A program made the position numbers and the translations under genes. Shown here in pieces: positions 32,613 through 45,391 of a stretch of 64,000 nucleotides of DNA. This stretch comes from Timema cristinae (lineage: Eukaryota > Arthropoda > Insecta > Phasmatodea > Timematidae): assembly GCA_039000515.1 (NCBI GenBank), contig JBCFYV010000001.1:66433919-66497918 (forward strand), in the 5' to 3' direction. A model generated the notes under the pieces. The model was given only the letters and a program-made list of their open reading frames with translations. It had not been told where the DNA came from and did no database searches. Within the stretch, counting starts at the first letter, position 1. Every line of letters begins with the position of its first letter.

Positions 32613-32620
32613 GTTATTAC

Positions 32621-33869
32621 TTATTATAGACATATACTTATAATTTTTCATTGTTAGCTTTCACTGATACACACATCAAAACAAAAGCATCTGCTACAAT
32701 AAACTCCACAAACTCTAAAGCTCAGAACACCACACAACTTCTTGTACAAAAAGATGTGCAAGAAATTTTACAATATGGATTTGCATACAAATTTTAGCCA
32801 CTGACTGTTCACACTGCATTTGTGATTGCATACAATATTAATTGAAAAATCATGGCATTTTTGGCCTTTTTATGGGAAAAAATCTTGAATGATTTGGAAA
32901 ATATTTGTATTTAATGTAAATAATTTCTTAATCATTCCTAAATATTATGAAAATTAATATATATATTTAAATTTGTTTAATTTATTTTTTTAAACAGTTG
33001 AATACCTTTATGTTTGGGGTTTAATCTCCTTCAATTAAAATTATTTGTTTCTTTTTAAGAATTTAGCTGTTTTTCTTACAATCACTTTTTAAGTAACTTT
33101 CTAGCAAATGCTGTTTTCATGTTTACAGCTCAAAATTTGTACAAGAAAATTGGCTGATATAGGACGCGTTCTGTTTCCTGAAATTGTATACAATATAACT
33201 TTATGTGCAAGAAATTGTGTCGTCTGTACCAGGCTTAAAGATGTGTAGGCACAGAGTCAGTAGCTTAACCATATTAATTTCCCCTTTCATTCAATACCTA
33301 CCATCCCTCTGTTTTGAAAGGGGGAGAGAGTGGTAGTTATTTCGGTTATAGTCATCACCTTTTCGGGTAAGAGAAGTCGTAACTTGACTGCTTGCATTTT
33401 TACCTGACATCCGCAGCTCTTCCCCTTCTCTCCCCTCCGAAATCTATGACGTCACAAATAAGAACTACACTAGCTAGAGCAATGAGATGAATTTGGACAA
33501 CTACCGACTTTCAACCCCATTAGATGACTAGTGAACGTTTAACATGCATGTTACGGTCACTGCCATGTGTGGGAATTTTTTCAAACCCACTGATGCTTGA
33601 ATTACATAGAAATGATTACCAGGAGAATATTTTTGCAATATTAAATAAAATAGTTACAAATCTTCAACCAAAGGCAACCAGTGCTTGCATTGCTTGCCCT
33701 GACACGACGCCACTGGGACTGATGAACCCCAAAAATTACATAATTATATGTATTGTTTGAAGTTTGAGGCCCACATTTTTCTGGTACGTGTGTAGGCCTT
33801 GCCTCCCCTCTCTCGATGTTTAATTTTATTGATTTTATGTTATTACTAAGCAAATAATTATTTCCGAGT
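32621..33869. other. Non-coding DNA
   Basis: AT-rich, with a GC-richer patch at 33290-33460 (CCATCCCTCTG...CTTCTCTCCCCTCCGAAATC...GACGTCAC) that resembles the patch at 21240-21420. No gene identified. Confidence 0.5.
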
Positions 33870-34488
33870 ATGATATAAGCGACTTCCAGCCAATATATGC
33901 AATAAATAACCTTCTGTTGGCTGTCACCACTTCTCCTATCGTAGATACTTTTCTTTATTCTTCTTGCTCCATGAAGCCAAAAAGAGAACAGATTAACATT
34001 TTGGACTTTGTCATCCCTATCTCTTCTAAACAACAAAGGTGTTTCAAAAGGAAAGACACAAAGTTTATGAGAGGATTTGAGAAGACATTGCTCTTTAACT
34101 AACTTTTTTACAAAGATTTTTCACTAGGTCTTCAACACCTTGATTCTAAATTACTTCTTCTAAGGGCTAAGAATTGAGAAGATAACTAGTGGTAATTTAC
34201 ACACATTTGCATTGAAATACGACAGGAAAACCACAGGGAACACACTCTGTGGAAAACATACCCAGTGCACGCATCCTCTCTTCAAGCCTCGACCTACCCA
34301 AAACAGAAAATAGTATATTTTGAGAGTGACTCCTTAGACTGTGTGACCATTTTTAAGCATAGGATTCAGTAAATATTTGTAACTTCCACAAATATTCATT
34401 TGATTCTATAATAATCCGATAGGAGAAGTGGTGACAGCCAACAGAAGGTTATTTAGTGCATATATTGGCTGGAAGTCGCTTATATCAT
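33870..34488. mobile_element. MITE-like element with 72-bp terminal inverted repeats
   Basis: The left end 33870-33941 (ATGATATAAGCGACTTCCAG...) is the near-exact inverted complement of 34417-34488 (...CTGGAAGTCGCTTATATCAT). The 475-bp interior encodes nothing convincing; its short frame with MKPKREQINILDFV may be a relic. No clear target-site duplication. It ends 2 bp before the first base of the left palindrome arm. Confidence 0.8.
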
Positions 34489-34547
34489 TAATAAAATAAA
34501 TAAAAATAAACTAATAAGTGTAAATTTAATGAAGGCCAACTTAAGGA

Positions 34548-34850
34548 AACATGACAATGTGTGTTTGAACTACTATTATAGAAGACAGAAGAAATAAATT
34601 AAATATTACCACATAACAATGAAAGTGTGTGTTTGACTACTACTATTATAGAAGACAGAAGAAAGAAAGAAGATATAAAACATAACAATGACAATGTGCG
34701 TTTGACTACTTCTATTATAGAAGACAGAAGAAATAAATAAATATACCACATAACAATGAAAGTGTGTGTTTGACTACTACTATTATAGAAGACAGAAGAA
34801 AGAAAGAAGATATCACATAACAATGACAATGTGCGTTTGACTTCGTCTAC
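34548..34850. repeat. Outer ~57-bp minisatellite, left arm
   Basis: About five units of CATAACAATGAAAGTGTGTG, then TTTGACTACTACTATTATAG, then AAGACAGAAGAAA. Shorter by roughly two units than the partner at 63535-63935. Confidence 0.9.
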
Positions 34851-35345
34851 TATAGATAACGTGACGAGATTTGTTCTGCCCTAAAGTGGGACATATTTAT
34901 ACCAGGGGGTTTGGGGAATATAATCTGTGTGGAAGACCTCTCTCTAAGGAATTCTCCCCCACCCCAATTTTTTTAAAAAATTCTAAGCCTGAAAAGTCAT
35001 TTTGAGGCCATTCTTGACCCCTGCAAATAAGATATAAGTTAAAAGTTTCGCATTTAACTGAGTTTGGACATTGCTGTTTTGTTGTAATTTGTTTAAAACA
35101 AGTAAAAAGCAAAGCCTACATAAGCCTAAACTTTTTATTTTTGGGGTTGAGGTCTGTGATTGAAAATGTATGGACAGTTAATTTAGATGTTCATTTTTAC
35201 AAATATTTTGCCATTGTTGTTTAAACAAACCTCTAAAAACATACAAGTAAATAGAAAAATTAAGGAGATTAAATTTATTTTCTCAGTAAATTTTAGTATC
35301 TAGATTCGTGTACATTTCTATGTTTCATACAGACTCGTATCATAC

Positions 35346-37228
35346 TCATACTTTGTATTTGAACTGATTTGGTTTTAACAGTGCTGGTGAGGACCGCGAC
35401 ATTGAATAAAAGTCCTGGAACTTAAGTCAAAATTAATTTTGTCACTAATATTGACCTTGATCGCTCACCTTAAGTTGGGTCTTCTCCGATGTCCACACTT
35501 TTGTCATTGCAGAAAAACTCTCTCAACGGCTTCATTACTTCCTGGCAGTGCTATTTCATATTCTGCGATTTTACTGATGTGCTGATGTTTATGGAGCTTT
35601 CTATCAAATGTTTAAGCAGTTCAAGACATTGTTTATCAGATTCTAATTTGTTATCATTCCACATTGAAATATGGCTCTCAATGTATTTTTTTTACAAAAG
35701 CCAATTTCTTCAAAAAGCTCTGTATCAGAAGACGCTTCAAAGTGTTTTTTGTCAATAAGGTAGTCTATGGCCAGTTGAACATCAGACCATTCTGGAGTTT
35801 TTTTTTTTTTTTTCATAGTTGCCCATTCAAACATTTTCAATTCCTCGAAATGTGTTGTCCACTGCTCTAAATATTGTAAGATGGCTCGTAAAATGTTACA
35901 ATAGTCTTGGTAAAACTTTCTTTTTCAGCTCCTGAATAGTTGTTTGTCATTAAGTTGCACAGTACATGAGGAATACATCCAGTATTGATCTTATTTTGAA
36001 GGTTCTCTTTCATTGTTTTTATCTCTGCCGTAACCTCGATGGCAGAAACATTCTGACCTACTTTTAAAACTGAGTTTTGGAAGGTAGCTGCTTGGCTGTG
36101 TATGAAATATAACCACATTACTGAGTGTTCATCTCCAAAGAATGTCTTCAAAACCAGGGACATTTAGGTTGACTCAAAAAGTATTCCTTAAGTGTCAAAT
36201 ACAATTTTAAAATTCTTTCCACAGCAGGTGTTAGTGCTAGCCATGTGTTTTGCTGCACCCCAACATTTTCTGGTACTCAAAATCGATGGTTTCACAAATT
36301 TTTCCACCCTTACTGTGTAAATATATTTTCACAGCCACGACTTCTACATCTACTGGCAAACACACTTAATATAGCGTTGTGTATAATGTGAGAAGCACAT
36401 ACAATATCCACAATATCTTTTACAAAAGGTTTCCAATTTGCAATAAACATTCTCTGTTCCTTTTATTCCTGCACCACCAAACATACAGTTTATGTTATCG
36501 CCACTGAAATAAATTATTTTGTCTGTTAGGTTATGTTTTTGCAACAAATCCTTTAAATAACTGACAGTAATGTTGTAAGTTTCCCCAGGCTGAGACTGTA
36601 AGTCCAACATTTTTACTTTCACCCCATTAAACTTATCAAAATATCTCACCAACACAGGTAATATTTTTTATGACCCATGGTTAGGTTCGTCTGTCATTAA
36701 GAAAACATAATTTATATTTTCCAACCCCCTTTTAAGTTGTAAATCAACCAATGGTGCAAATACTTGAGTTACAATGGCTTGCAATTTTGTTCTGGCACAA
36801 TGAAACTTTAGTTCAAAGCACGTACTTATTACTTTTGAAGCACAATCATTAGAACGAAAGCTGTGATTTTCTCGTACAGTGTGATAGGTCCAGACACCTT
36901 CGGCAGCAGGAGCTTCGAGATATTTCTTGTATGGCACAATACTTTTGAAAAAACAAAGAAATTGATTTACTAAAGCGTATAACCCGAACGGGTAGTAAGA
37001 CGCGGTGCTAAATATTATTGATTTACTAGAACAATCCGCCTGGTCTGAAGCTACGTGCCGATGAGATTTTAAATGTTTTTCCACATCACAGGAACCTTTG
37101 ATGACAACACTAAACTCAGTATGACATTTTTCACAGACGACATCACTACTGTTCGCTTCACTTTTAAGTTTTACGAACGGATATTTAGCCCATAAGTCAT
37201 CGTTGAAAGAGCACTTTCTTTTTGGCAT
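35346..37228 (-). pseudogene. hAT transposase pseudogene with BED finger (left arm)
   Basis: Begins MPKRKCSFNDDLWAKYPFV, with a BED-type finger (CEKCHTEF…HLKSHRH). Further along are AEGVWTYHTVRENHSFRSND, NINYVFLMTDEPNHGS (first Asp; stop after S) and VLVRYFDKFNGVKVKMLDLQ. IIYFSGDNINCMFGG supplies the second Asp. The C-terminal LPGSNEAVERVF supplies the Glu of the hAT dimerisation region, and a stop follows at 35346. The order matches a hAT family common in invertebrate genomes. A 44-bp SINE tail interrupts it at 36973-37016, and frameshifts and stops are numerous. Identical in layout to 61134-63022. Confidence 0.85.
36973..37016 (+). mobile_element. Severely 5'-truncated SINE A inserted in the hAT pseudogene (left arm)
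   Basis: Only the SINE tail is present: AAGCGTATAACCCGAACGGG, then TAGTAAGACGCGGTGCT and AAATATT. It is flanked by ATTGATTTACTA (36961-36972 and 37017-37028), a 12-bp target-site duplication. Confidence 0.85.
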
Positions 37229-37559
37229 TATTAAATATATTCATTTGCAAACCTAAATGCATGCGACACAACTTACTAAAGTCTAAACACAACTCTTTCA
37301 AAAGAAATAAAGACAGTTGAGGTTATTGGCCGATCGAATGATTTATAAATAATCCTGTGTACTGTTAACAAACGTTGACGACTAACGAGTCCAACCGAAT
37401 ACTTCCGAAGGAGGCTTGAGTCAGAACGAATACTGTATTTCCGTAGCTGTGGGCACATTGATGTGGTACGGTGAATTTGCTTGCCAAAAAGGCGCAAATT
37501 GCAATAATAAAAATATAGATTTTTAAAAGTTGGGGAAGGAAGGTCAACTTTGTGTATGT

Positions 37560-38405
37560 GCAATATACACATACAATTTATGGGTGTATAAAAATAGATC
37601 AAATTACTTTTTCCGGAACAAACGAACAAATTATTGCAATCAATTTTTTTTATATATATGTTTTTAGGGAGAAAGTACAGTGAGGTAGCTTCATGGAGGT
37701 CCAAAGTAAACATATCATTGGTGAGCGTATCAAAACAAAAAAAGGGATTTTTTTTTGTGAAAAAATCCAGAACAAACGAATAAAAAAAGTATTGTAACCA
37801 TAAAAAAAAAATTAAGAGAGGGAAGGGGCGAATTCATGGATGTTAAATGTAAAAGTATAATTAATTTTGGGGTTGTATCAAAATGTAACAAACAAACAAA
37901 AAATTGAACAATCTGAAATAAACGAACAAATGATTGCAACCATAAAAATTTCAGTTTTCAAAAGTGGGTGGTAGACATCATAAAGTTGGCATTACCAATG
38001 GAAACATACCATTTGTGAACTTATCAAGGCAGAACAAACTTTTGTGGAACAATCCGAAACAAACAATGGCAATCATAAATACATGGATTTTTCAAAGTGT
38101 GGAGGCTACTGTGAAGTTGGTTCCTCACGGGTAAACAAATTTTCACAAGTTCATGTCCCATTTGTGCAAAAACAAATGAAACTTTTCGCGTAACAAACAA
38201 TCCCAACCATAAAAATGTTATTTTTCCAACATGGGGGTGGGGGCTACTGTGAAGTCCCCTCCCCCCTCAAAGTAAACATATCATTTGTGGACCTATCAAA
38301 ATGGAAAAAAAAAATTTGGAACAATCCAGAGCAAGCGAAGAACAAACAAATGCAATCATAAAAACTTGAATATTTAAATTGGAAGGCCCAACTTCACAGA
38401 CGTGT
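37560..38405. repeat. Six diverged ~140-bp tandem units (left arm)
   Basis: Each unit runs roughly: GTAAACATATCATTTGTG, TATCAAAA, an A-rich part, GGAACAATCC, AACAAACGAACAAATG, CAATCATAAAAA, then GGGGGCTACTGTGAAGTTGG. The units are well diverged. They lie just 5' of the hAT transposase pseudogene and may be its subterminal repeats. Confidence 0.7.
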
Positions 38406-38870
38406 TTTTTTTCCCAGTTGGTACCTACCCATGGTACAAATTGTGGGATTATTTGCATTTGGTTAAGAAAATATTAAATAACTATCTCTGTTTCTGGTTA
38501 TATTATTTTTGTTGCCAATCAATAAACGAGGTCTGTCATCGTCACTTTCCGATACAACGCGAAATTCTTCATTTTCAATTGAATTAAACTCTAACTATCA
38601 TCTCTCCCGAGCTTTGGAATTCTGAAACGATACATTCAACATCAGAATCTATTATACCTAATAATAATATCACTTGGGTAAGGAGGGAGTTTTACCACAT
38701 GACATGTACTTGGTATCACCGATGTCTTCTCTGTAATAGAAATAATATTAGGGCCTAAATTATAATTTCAAAATTTATATTATTTACTCTAGTAAAGAAC
38801 AGGCAGGCAACTAACGATTTCGCAAAAGAGATAAAGTGTATTATAAAGATAAAGATATTTTATATATATT

Positions 38871-40769
38871 AAACCTTGATTTTACAGACTAATTGGGAGG
38901 GGAGAAGCCTGTCTGTAAAATCAGGGTGAAAAATTTAGTGAGTTGAAAGATACAAGTAAAAAATGTGTTTTTGCATTACTTATGCATTTTCATTGCAATG
39001 AGAAGTAAAAGTTAAGTTTTAATATACACATTAAAAAAAAAGCAGTGCAATCTGTCTTTGGATTTAATTTTTCTTTGAAGTTAAAAAACATGAACTTTTA
39101 ACAAATTTGTCATCATTTTATTTTTTAACAGTGTAAACAAACACACAATTTTTAGTTGTTTGTATTTGTAATGCTATTTTCGAACCACAACTTCCCTTAG
39201 CCGTCTTACATGTTGGTAATAAGGCTGCATTTCCATGTGCTTTACTCATATTCAGATAGTTTACAACCTTATCTAGAGCTTCTCTAACTTCAGAAAGCTT
39301 ATGAGTCTTTCTTGTACAATTTTCATCTTCGTTCTCACTATCTTCATTTTCAAGTCTTGTAGCAGCTCTTACATCTTCTGCAATCTCTTCCTCAGTCATT
39401 ACATAGTGTCCAGGACCCCCCTCGTCTGCTTCCAGCCACGCTTGAATTTGTTCTATAGTTGGACCCATTTCCCCTCCCATCAACAACTGCTCTTCAAAAT
39501 CTTGTTCCAATCCTTCCAAATCAGTTTCACCATCTTTTTCCAACAGAATATTCTTCCATTCATTAGAGAGATTCATGTTTTTGGTATTTTTCCAGGCACT
39601 GCTTCAATTGAAAATGGCCGATTTAATGGTATAATTCCTTATGTTATCTGGTGTCCTCTTACCCTTAGTATCCTCCAGCACGTCAGCAGGCTATTCAAGC
39701 ACCTCCATGACTTCTTCTAAAAACTTCCTCCTGTACAAACGCTCACAGGCCATTATAACTCCTTGATCGATAGGCAGGATAAGCGAAGTAGTGTTATGGG
39801 GTAAAGCCATTAACTTGATTTTTCCATAAGAGCTGCAAAGCATCTCACAGCTTGGATGTGATGGAGCATTATCCAAAAGTAATAAAACCTTGACTTCTTC
39901 CTGTAGAATCATGAGCACTTCTGTTTGGTATCGTCAAACTGCAGGAACAAAGTGGAGGTTAATCCAACCCTTGACTATATCTTGAGTAAATCAGGCCTTT
40001 GTAGAACTGTAGTACAGCACAGGCAGGTCATCCATAATATCCTTCAAAACTCATGGTCGTTTGGATTTGCCAACTACAACAGTTTTTAACTGGTGACTGT
40101 TGGTACTGGCACAAACAAGAGCAGAAAACTTCTCTTTGTTTAGTTTTCTTCCTGGAACTGAGATTTCATGTCTAAAAGTTTGTGTATTTCTAGGAAAAGA
40201 CCTCCATAAAACACCATTTTTATCTGCATTGTACAGCTGAGATAACATCAGTCCTGTTTTATCCTTTGATTAATCCCGCTGATTGACGGTGTTACATAAT
40301 ATTTTAAGGAAAACGATTTCACTTTTCCCTTAAGCTTTTTAATGTTGGATTGTTAGACACAATTTGTTTTGCAACTTAAAATTCTCTGCAAATATTAGCC
40401 ACTGACACCTCACTTTCTATTTTTTCAATTATTTTTAGTTTGGTACCTAAACTAAGAGAGGTTCTTTTCTTTGGTGGAGCCATTTTAAACACGAACAGTT
40501 AAGTAAATATATGGAAATAAATACTACAAATAAAACACTAAAACACAGCCACAATATATAAACACGTCTTGCAAACAACTTAATGCTACAACTAGCACAT
40601 TTCTGAAATCAGATGAAACCGGTTTTGAGTGACGTCAATGAGAAGGTGAGTCATGCCCTTCCCCATTCACAACCCCAGATTTTATGAACTTAGCGACCAA
40701 TGTCTGTAAAATCGAAAATGTCAAAAGCGGTTCATTAAATCCTAGGTCCATAAAATCGAGGGTTTACTG
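38871..40769 (-). mobile_element. Tigger/pogo-type DNA transposon (left arm)
   Basis: Ends AAACCTTGATTTTACAGAC (38871) and CGAGGGTTTACTG (40769, minus strand start CAGTAAACCCTCGATTTTAT). Such ends are typical of pogo/Tigger elements, which duplicate TA. The interior codes for a broken Tigger transposase. Confidence 0.85.
39118..40483 (-). pseudogene. Tigger/pogo transposase pseudogene (left arm)
   Basis: Begins MAPPKKRTSLSLGTKLKIIE, continuing ESEVSVANICREF: the CENP-B/Psq-type helix-turn-helix that binds the ends. Downstream come GRKLNKEKFSALVCAS, then the DDE core LLLLDNAPSHPSCE (Asp) and LPHNTTSLILPIDQGVIMAC (Asp). The acidic C-terminus (EQDFEEQLLMGGEMGPTIEQ) runs to the stop at 39118. 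In-frame stops follow CREF and several later positions, so it is inactive. Same lesions as the right-arm copy. Confidence 0.88.
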
Positions 40770-40784
40770 TAATTATATAAGTTG

Positions 40785-40792
<8 letters not shown>

Positions 40793-40829
<37 letters not shown>
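40793..40829. repeat. (AT)n(GA)n microsatellite (left arm)
   Basis: AT run followed by GA run; the partner in the right arm is near 57533-57570. Confidence 0.9.
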
Positions 40830-41949
40830 AAGAATTGAACAAAATTGATGATTACGTTGTTCATTTGTGCAAGTCATGTGACATATAATATAATAATATA
40901 TTTCAAAGTCAGCATATATTTTATAAAGCTAAACTATGATAAAGACTTGAATCTTTTGGTGAATCAGGCCAAAAATATGTATTAAAAAAATTACTAGAAA
41001 CTTTTAGCAATAAACTCGTTTTACAAAACAAAAGTAGGTTTATTAATAATTTACCTAGACAAATAAAAATATATATATTTTTTTACATATTTTTAGGTGG
41101 CTTTCAATGTGTGTTCTCTTTCTCTAGTTTTCCCAGCCACTCTTCACGTAAATAGGGTGCATTTACTATAAAAATTTGTTTTCTCCTTCTTGCACCCTAG
41201 AGAAACTCAAACCTCAAATGTTTACCCAATTACTAAATGATTCAAAGTGCCTAAAACATTGGAGAGTGATTAGATATAAGTTTATAAGTTACATCTTATT
41301 TGGTAAAGAATGCTTAAGTTATTATGACTAAACTTATTAAATAAAAATATCTCTCACAATTTTTATGAAAGTCATATGTAATAAAAGACATTCCTTTGTG
41401 AATGAAATAATTATTTAATTACTTTATTTATTTATTTTAAATAATACAAAATTGGTAGAAAAACTGATGTTACAATAGTAAATAGTGGATTTTCATTTGA
41501 AGTAAATTCAAAGTGCTCACACTTGCAAATGCAAACATCACTTACTAGTATAAAATCATACTTGCGCCTAAAATTACTCTCTAAGTGAGTTTGAAATACA
41601 TAAATAACGAACACTATTCCTTCCTATATTGTTTAGGTGCCCAACAGGATATCTCACTGATTGATACACTATTATAGACAACTTCTATAGGAACTACAAC
41701 CTTTAACTTGACCTGATGATATCCTTATAGGTGGGATCAACAGAAACATTCTAAATATTCAAATACAATATTTTCAAAAATTTAAGCTATATAAAAATAC
41801 TGGCAAAATTGCCAGCTTAAACGTAGATTCTTACATTCACAACATTTTTAAGGTGATAAAAATATATTTATTATAAAGCATATTTTTAAGAAGCCACTCA
41901 ATCAAAAGTTTTACAGCTGTGGGAGAGAACATAAGAAAATACAGGCTAT

Positions 41950-42110
41950 AAAAGTGATATAATGATAGGGTGACACATTAGCTCGGTCAATAGCTGGATG
42001 GTCTACTATGCTAAAGGTTTCGGGTTCGATTTCTGACAGGTGTAATAATTATTATTATTTAATAAATTCTCTGCCTTCTTCTGGATGTTGTATATGTCTT
42101 AAAATTCAAT
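41950..42110 (+). mobile_element. tRNA-derived SINE, family B (left arm)
   Basis: The head TTAGCTCGGTCAATAGCTGG gives an A-box-like D arm, and GGGTTCGATTTCTG is B-box-like. It is followed by an AT-rich link and TTCTGGATGTTGTATATGTC, a tail also seen at 50300-50330. The head resembles a tRNA but lacks an acceptor stem. Confidence 0.65.
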
Positions 42111-42949
42111 AATTCTATATAACCGTGGAAACTTGCCGTATTCCTAAAATTATCAAATATTTGAACAATATAATCAATTTAATTGTAACTATTTTAGAAC
42201 AACTTGATTTTTTGCACTAGCTACTTAAGGTTAAGTGCATACATATATTTATATTTATAACATAGGCCTAACGAATTTGAGGAAAATTGCCCATTATTGG
42301 AGTTTGACCATGCGTATAAAACCAATCATAGGCGTATCTAGCAATGATGAATGGGGGACGGGGGTGAGTCCCAAGAGGTATGGACTTTAGACCAGTAAAA
42401 AGGAGAGAGGTACAGGCCCTTCTGAGGAATTTTTGAATTTTTATGTTATAAAAACGTAATACATGAACTAATTTTTGCTGTAGTATATTGATAAAATTAT
42501 TAAGCATTTTACATGTAGCAAATTTTAGTCACATTCTTTGATCTATAAGTAAGATGTTTGGAACAATGTATTGTCATTGCAACAAAATGATCTAAAAGAA
42601 ATACCTCCAAAATTGATCTGCTAAACCCTAAAAACAACATGCATGTGACATACTGTTCACGGTCGGCGGCCCACTACTGTACTGCTCATTTTTGGGTCTT
42701 AAGTGACGATTTACGATTATAATAAATATAATCATTAAGCTTGGAATTCAGTTAAAACTAAAATCCTGATACAGGATTATACTAACACAATACAAGTTAA
42801 TTTAAAAACCAATTTGTTTTATTGTAGAACACAAAAGAAACATTGTTTGGTTTAACAGCAAACTAACTTAAGGACAGTGTTCAATTACAACGTTAATCTA
42901 GTCTGAATTCCAACGACGAGGTTATTTTGCCAGTTCATCTAGTATTTCG

Positions 42950-43405
42950 CATGGAGAGATGATTCTTTCTCAATGTATATTTAACATCGCTAAGCCATTC
43001 AGCCTTTGATGCACTGTTGTATTTCTAAAGTAATTTTTTAATCTCCGTAGAGTTGAGAGCGATCTTTCACTGGTGCTTGTTGACACTAGCAAGGTTATTA
43101 AGATTTTCAACAAAGTATTGATCATTGGGAATTTTTCTTCATTGCAGGAAACATAATATTTCATAGCTTGCACTTATTTTCAATTCATTCACTCTCTCGT
43201 GCCTCATGTAAAGTTCACCAATTACAGCCATATTACTACAGTGAAAATCTTGCTTGTAAAAAACAACCAGCTTTTTCATCTGTTCCTTCTCTACTTCCTG
43301 TGTTGGCAACAGGAACATAAAACTGCCAAGCACTTCTTGATGGGTCAAGAAATGAGTTTTTAATTGACTTGCAAAATTATCCAAAAACTGTAAAAAATTA
43401 CAACC
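42950..43405 (-). pseudogene. hAT transposase C-terminal remnant, second family (left arm)
   Basis: Contains TLLKILITLLVSTSTSERSL, then STLRRLKNYFRNTTVHQRLN and GLAMLNIH, the hAT dimerisation domain (T-A-x-S-E-R-S-F-S-x-L-R-R-x-K style). It is preceded in another frame by ASQLKTHFLTHQEVLGSF and ELYMRHERVNELKI. Frameshifted near 43150-43170. Only the C-terminal third is evident. Confidence 0.75.
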
Positions 43406-45319
43406 CTGAAGTAAGCCTCATCAGAGTCTACTTTTACGTTACACCTCTGTGTTTGTCTGGTAGATAGTCATGGTGTAACAAGATTTGAACCAAACAATTC
43501 AGACAGTGTTTTAGCTGATTCGAAAATAAGTGAAAATTTAATTTCGGCGTTTGTTCTTATTTCTTGAATTTATTGCTTGAACCTATTCACCATATTAAAG
43601 CTAAAAGATCTACATTCTCAAGTTACAATGCTCAGCAACGTGGTAAGCTCAAAGAAAAAACCTTTGATAACACCTATAGAGTAATTAAAAAAGACTAATT
43701 TTGTATGGCACACTGAAGTTGAACTGCTGATAATGTTGCGTCAGTATCTTCCCAAATTATTTATTTTTTTACCCTACTAAAACACTGAACAATTTACAAT
43801 GCCACATTATATTATGAATAATTTGAGTGATAACAAGCAGGTTTGAAAAAAAAACTGTGGATGTTTGTTTTATTTGTTCAAATTAATGGGTTTAAACACC
43901 CCTCTCCACCCCCAACAAAAACCAACTGATTACTCCGCTGAAACCAATGTTACTAGATGACAACTCGAGTTTATATCCTCTTTAAGTCATTATATAGTAG
44001 TCTCAATTTCCACAGGTGAACCATTTGCATTTTAAATAGACGTAAATACCAAATATCTCAAATTTAATACTTTTGCAGATAAAACCCTTGCATTCTCGGG
44101 TGATGAATTGTTGAATTGTGTTAATTATAAGGGTACTTTAAGTATATGTATATAGAGTATGCTTCTAACTATGGTAAAATCCCAGCTTCATCAAATAGGT
44201 ATAGTATTCAAGATATTAAATTTCAATATTCAAATTTTTATTTAAAAATGTGTGGCCTAAAACTAGTTTCGGAAAACGTAAAAATTGAAGTTTCTTACCC
44301 TCATAGCTTGCTATAAAAATAAATTTATGGTGTGTAGCATTTCCTAGAAGAAAAGTACCCATTTTAAATGTCTAAAAAAAACTGTACAAATGACGTTAAG
44401 TACAATAATATTTATCCTGGTAACATTAATCACTACACAATGCAGTAAACCTTAATGAATTCAACCTAAACATTTATTAAATTTACAAGAATCTCAACTA
44501 ATATTGTTTTTCTAAGCATCACATCTTAGTACCCATTCGAACAAATGCTCAATATTGTTGTTAATATAGTAATAATACAGAAAAATAAGTACATAAGTAA
44601 TAAAACAATAAACCAATATATTTAGAGTAAAAACAAATGATGTATTAATCATTTAAAAATAAATACTTAAAATAGAAATATTTTCAATTATTAATTTAAT
44701 TTTAAAACTTTAAAATTCAACACTAAAATAAATGAAAGATGTATTGAAATTGTTGTTGGGCTTAGTTTTAAATAAGACTTAAACACAACGATAGTTATAT
44801 CTAAAATAATTTTACTTAGGTACATACGTATGAATAATATTCCAAACATATTTTAATTTCATGCATCTCTACATTTATTTATGTATGTTCTTATCCTTTA
44901 ATTTTAAAACTATATTTAAACTAAACTAGTTTAAGATTAGTTGAATGCGTACTGTACAGTACAACCAACAATTATTTCAGATTCAAAACTAAAAGTTACT
45001 AAAATTAATTACTAGAATAGTTTCTTTTAGCAAATTTCTGGTTGGAAAACTTTGAAAAAATAGCTACCATATATTTAATATACCTTCTGTATGTTCTACA
45101 TGTGTGGGTCTCGTGATCTGTCAGGATGTGTTTGGCCGAGGATAAGGGGGGATGATATGATTACTTGTGTGGGTTCGTGAATGACGTTAGACTCGGTTTT
45201 TAAAGGTTTATTAATGAAATGAAACATATCGAGACTTGATTTTGATTGTAGTACATTGTTTGCATCATAACTCAAAATCTTTCTCGAATATATGTGATGG
45301 AGATCTATTTTATGGGTGG

Positions 45320-45391
45320 TCACAATGTCTTGGTGATGGTTCCAGGAAACAAATCCTTCTTGTCCGACCATGTCACAACATCGCCATCTTC
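45320..45391 (-). pseudogene. Inverted duplicate of terminal exon C (left arm)
   Basis: On the minus strand, the acceptor TTTGTAG, then the same 23 codons (EDGDVVTWSDKKDLFPGTIT...) and the TGA as at 52982-53053. It lies opposite to exons A and B, so it cannot be spliced to them. It was duplicated with the arm. Confidence 0.7.

Noticed and set aside
39301..39720. 139-codon frames antisense to the Tigger transposase (also 58641-59060)
   Set aside because: Antisense to recognisable transposase motifs; F/S-rich mirror translation.
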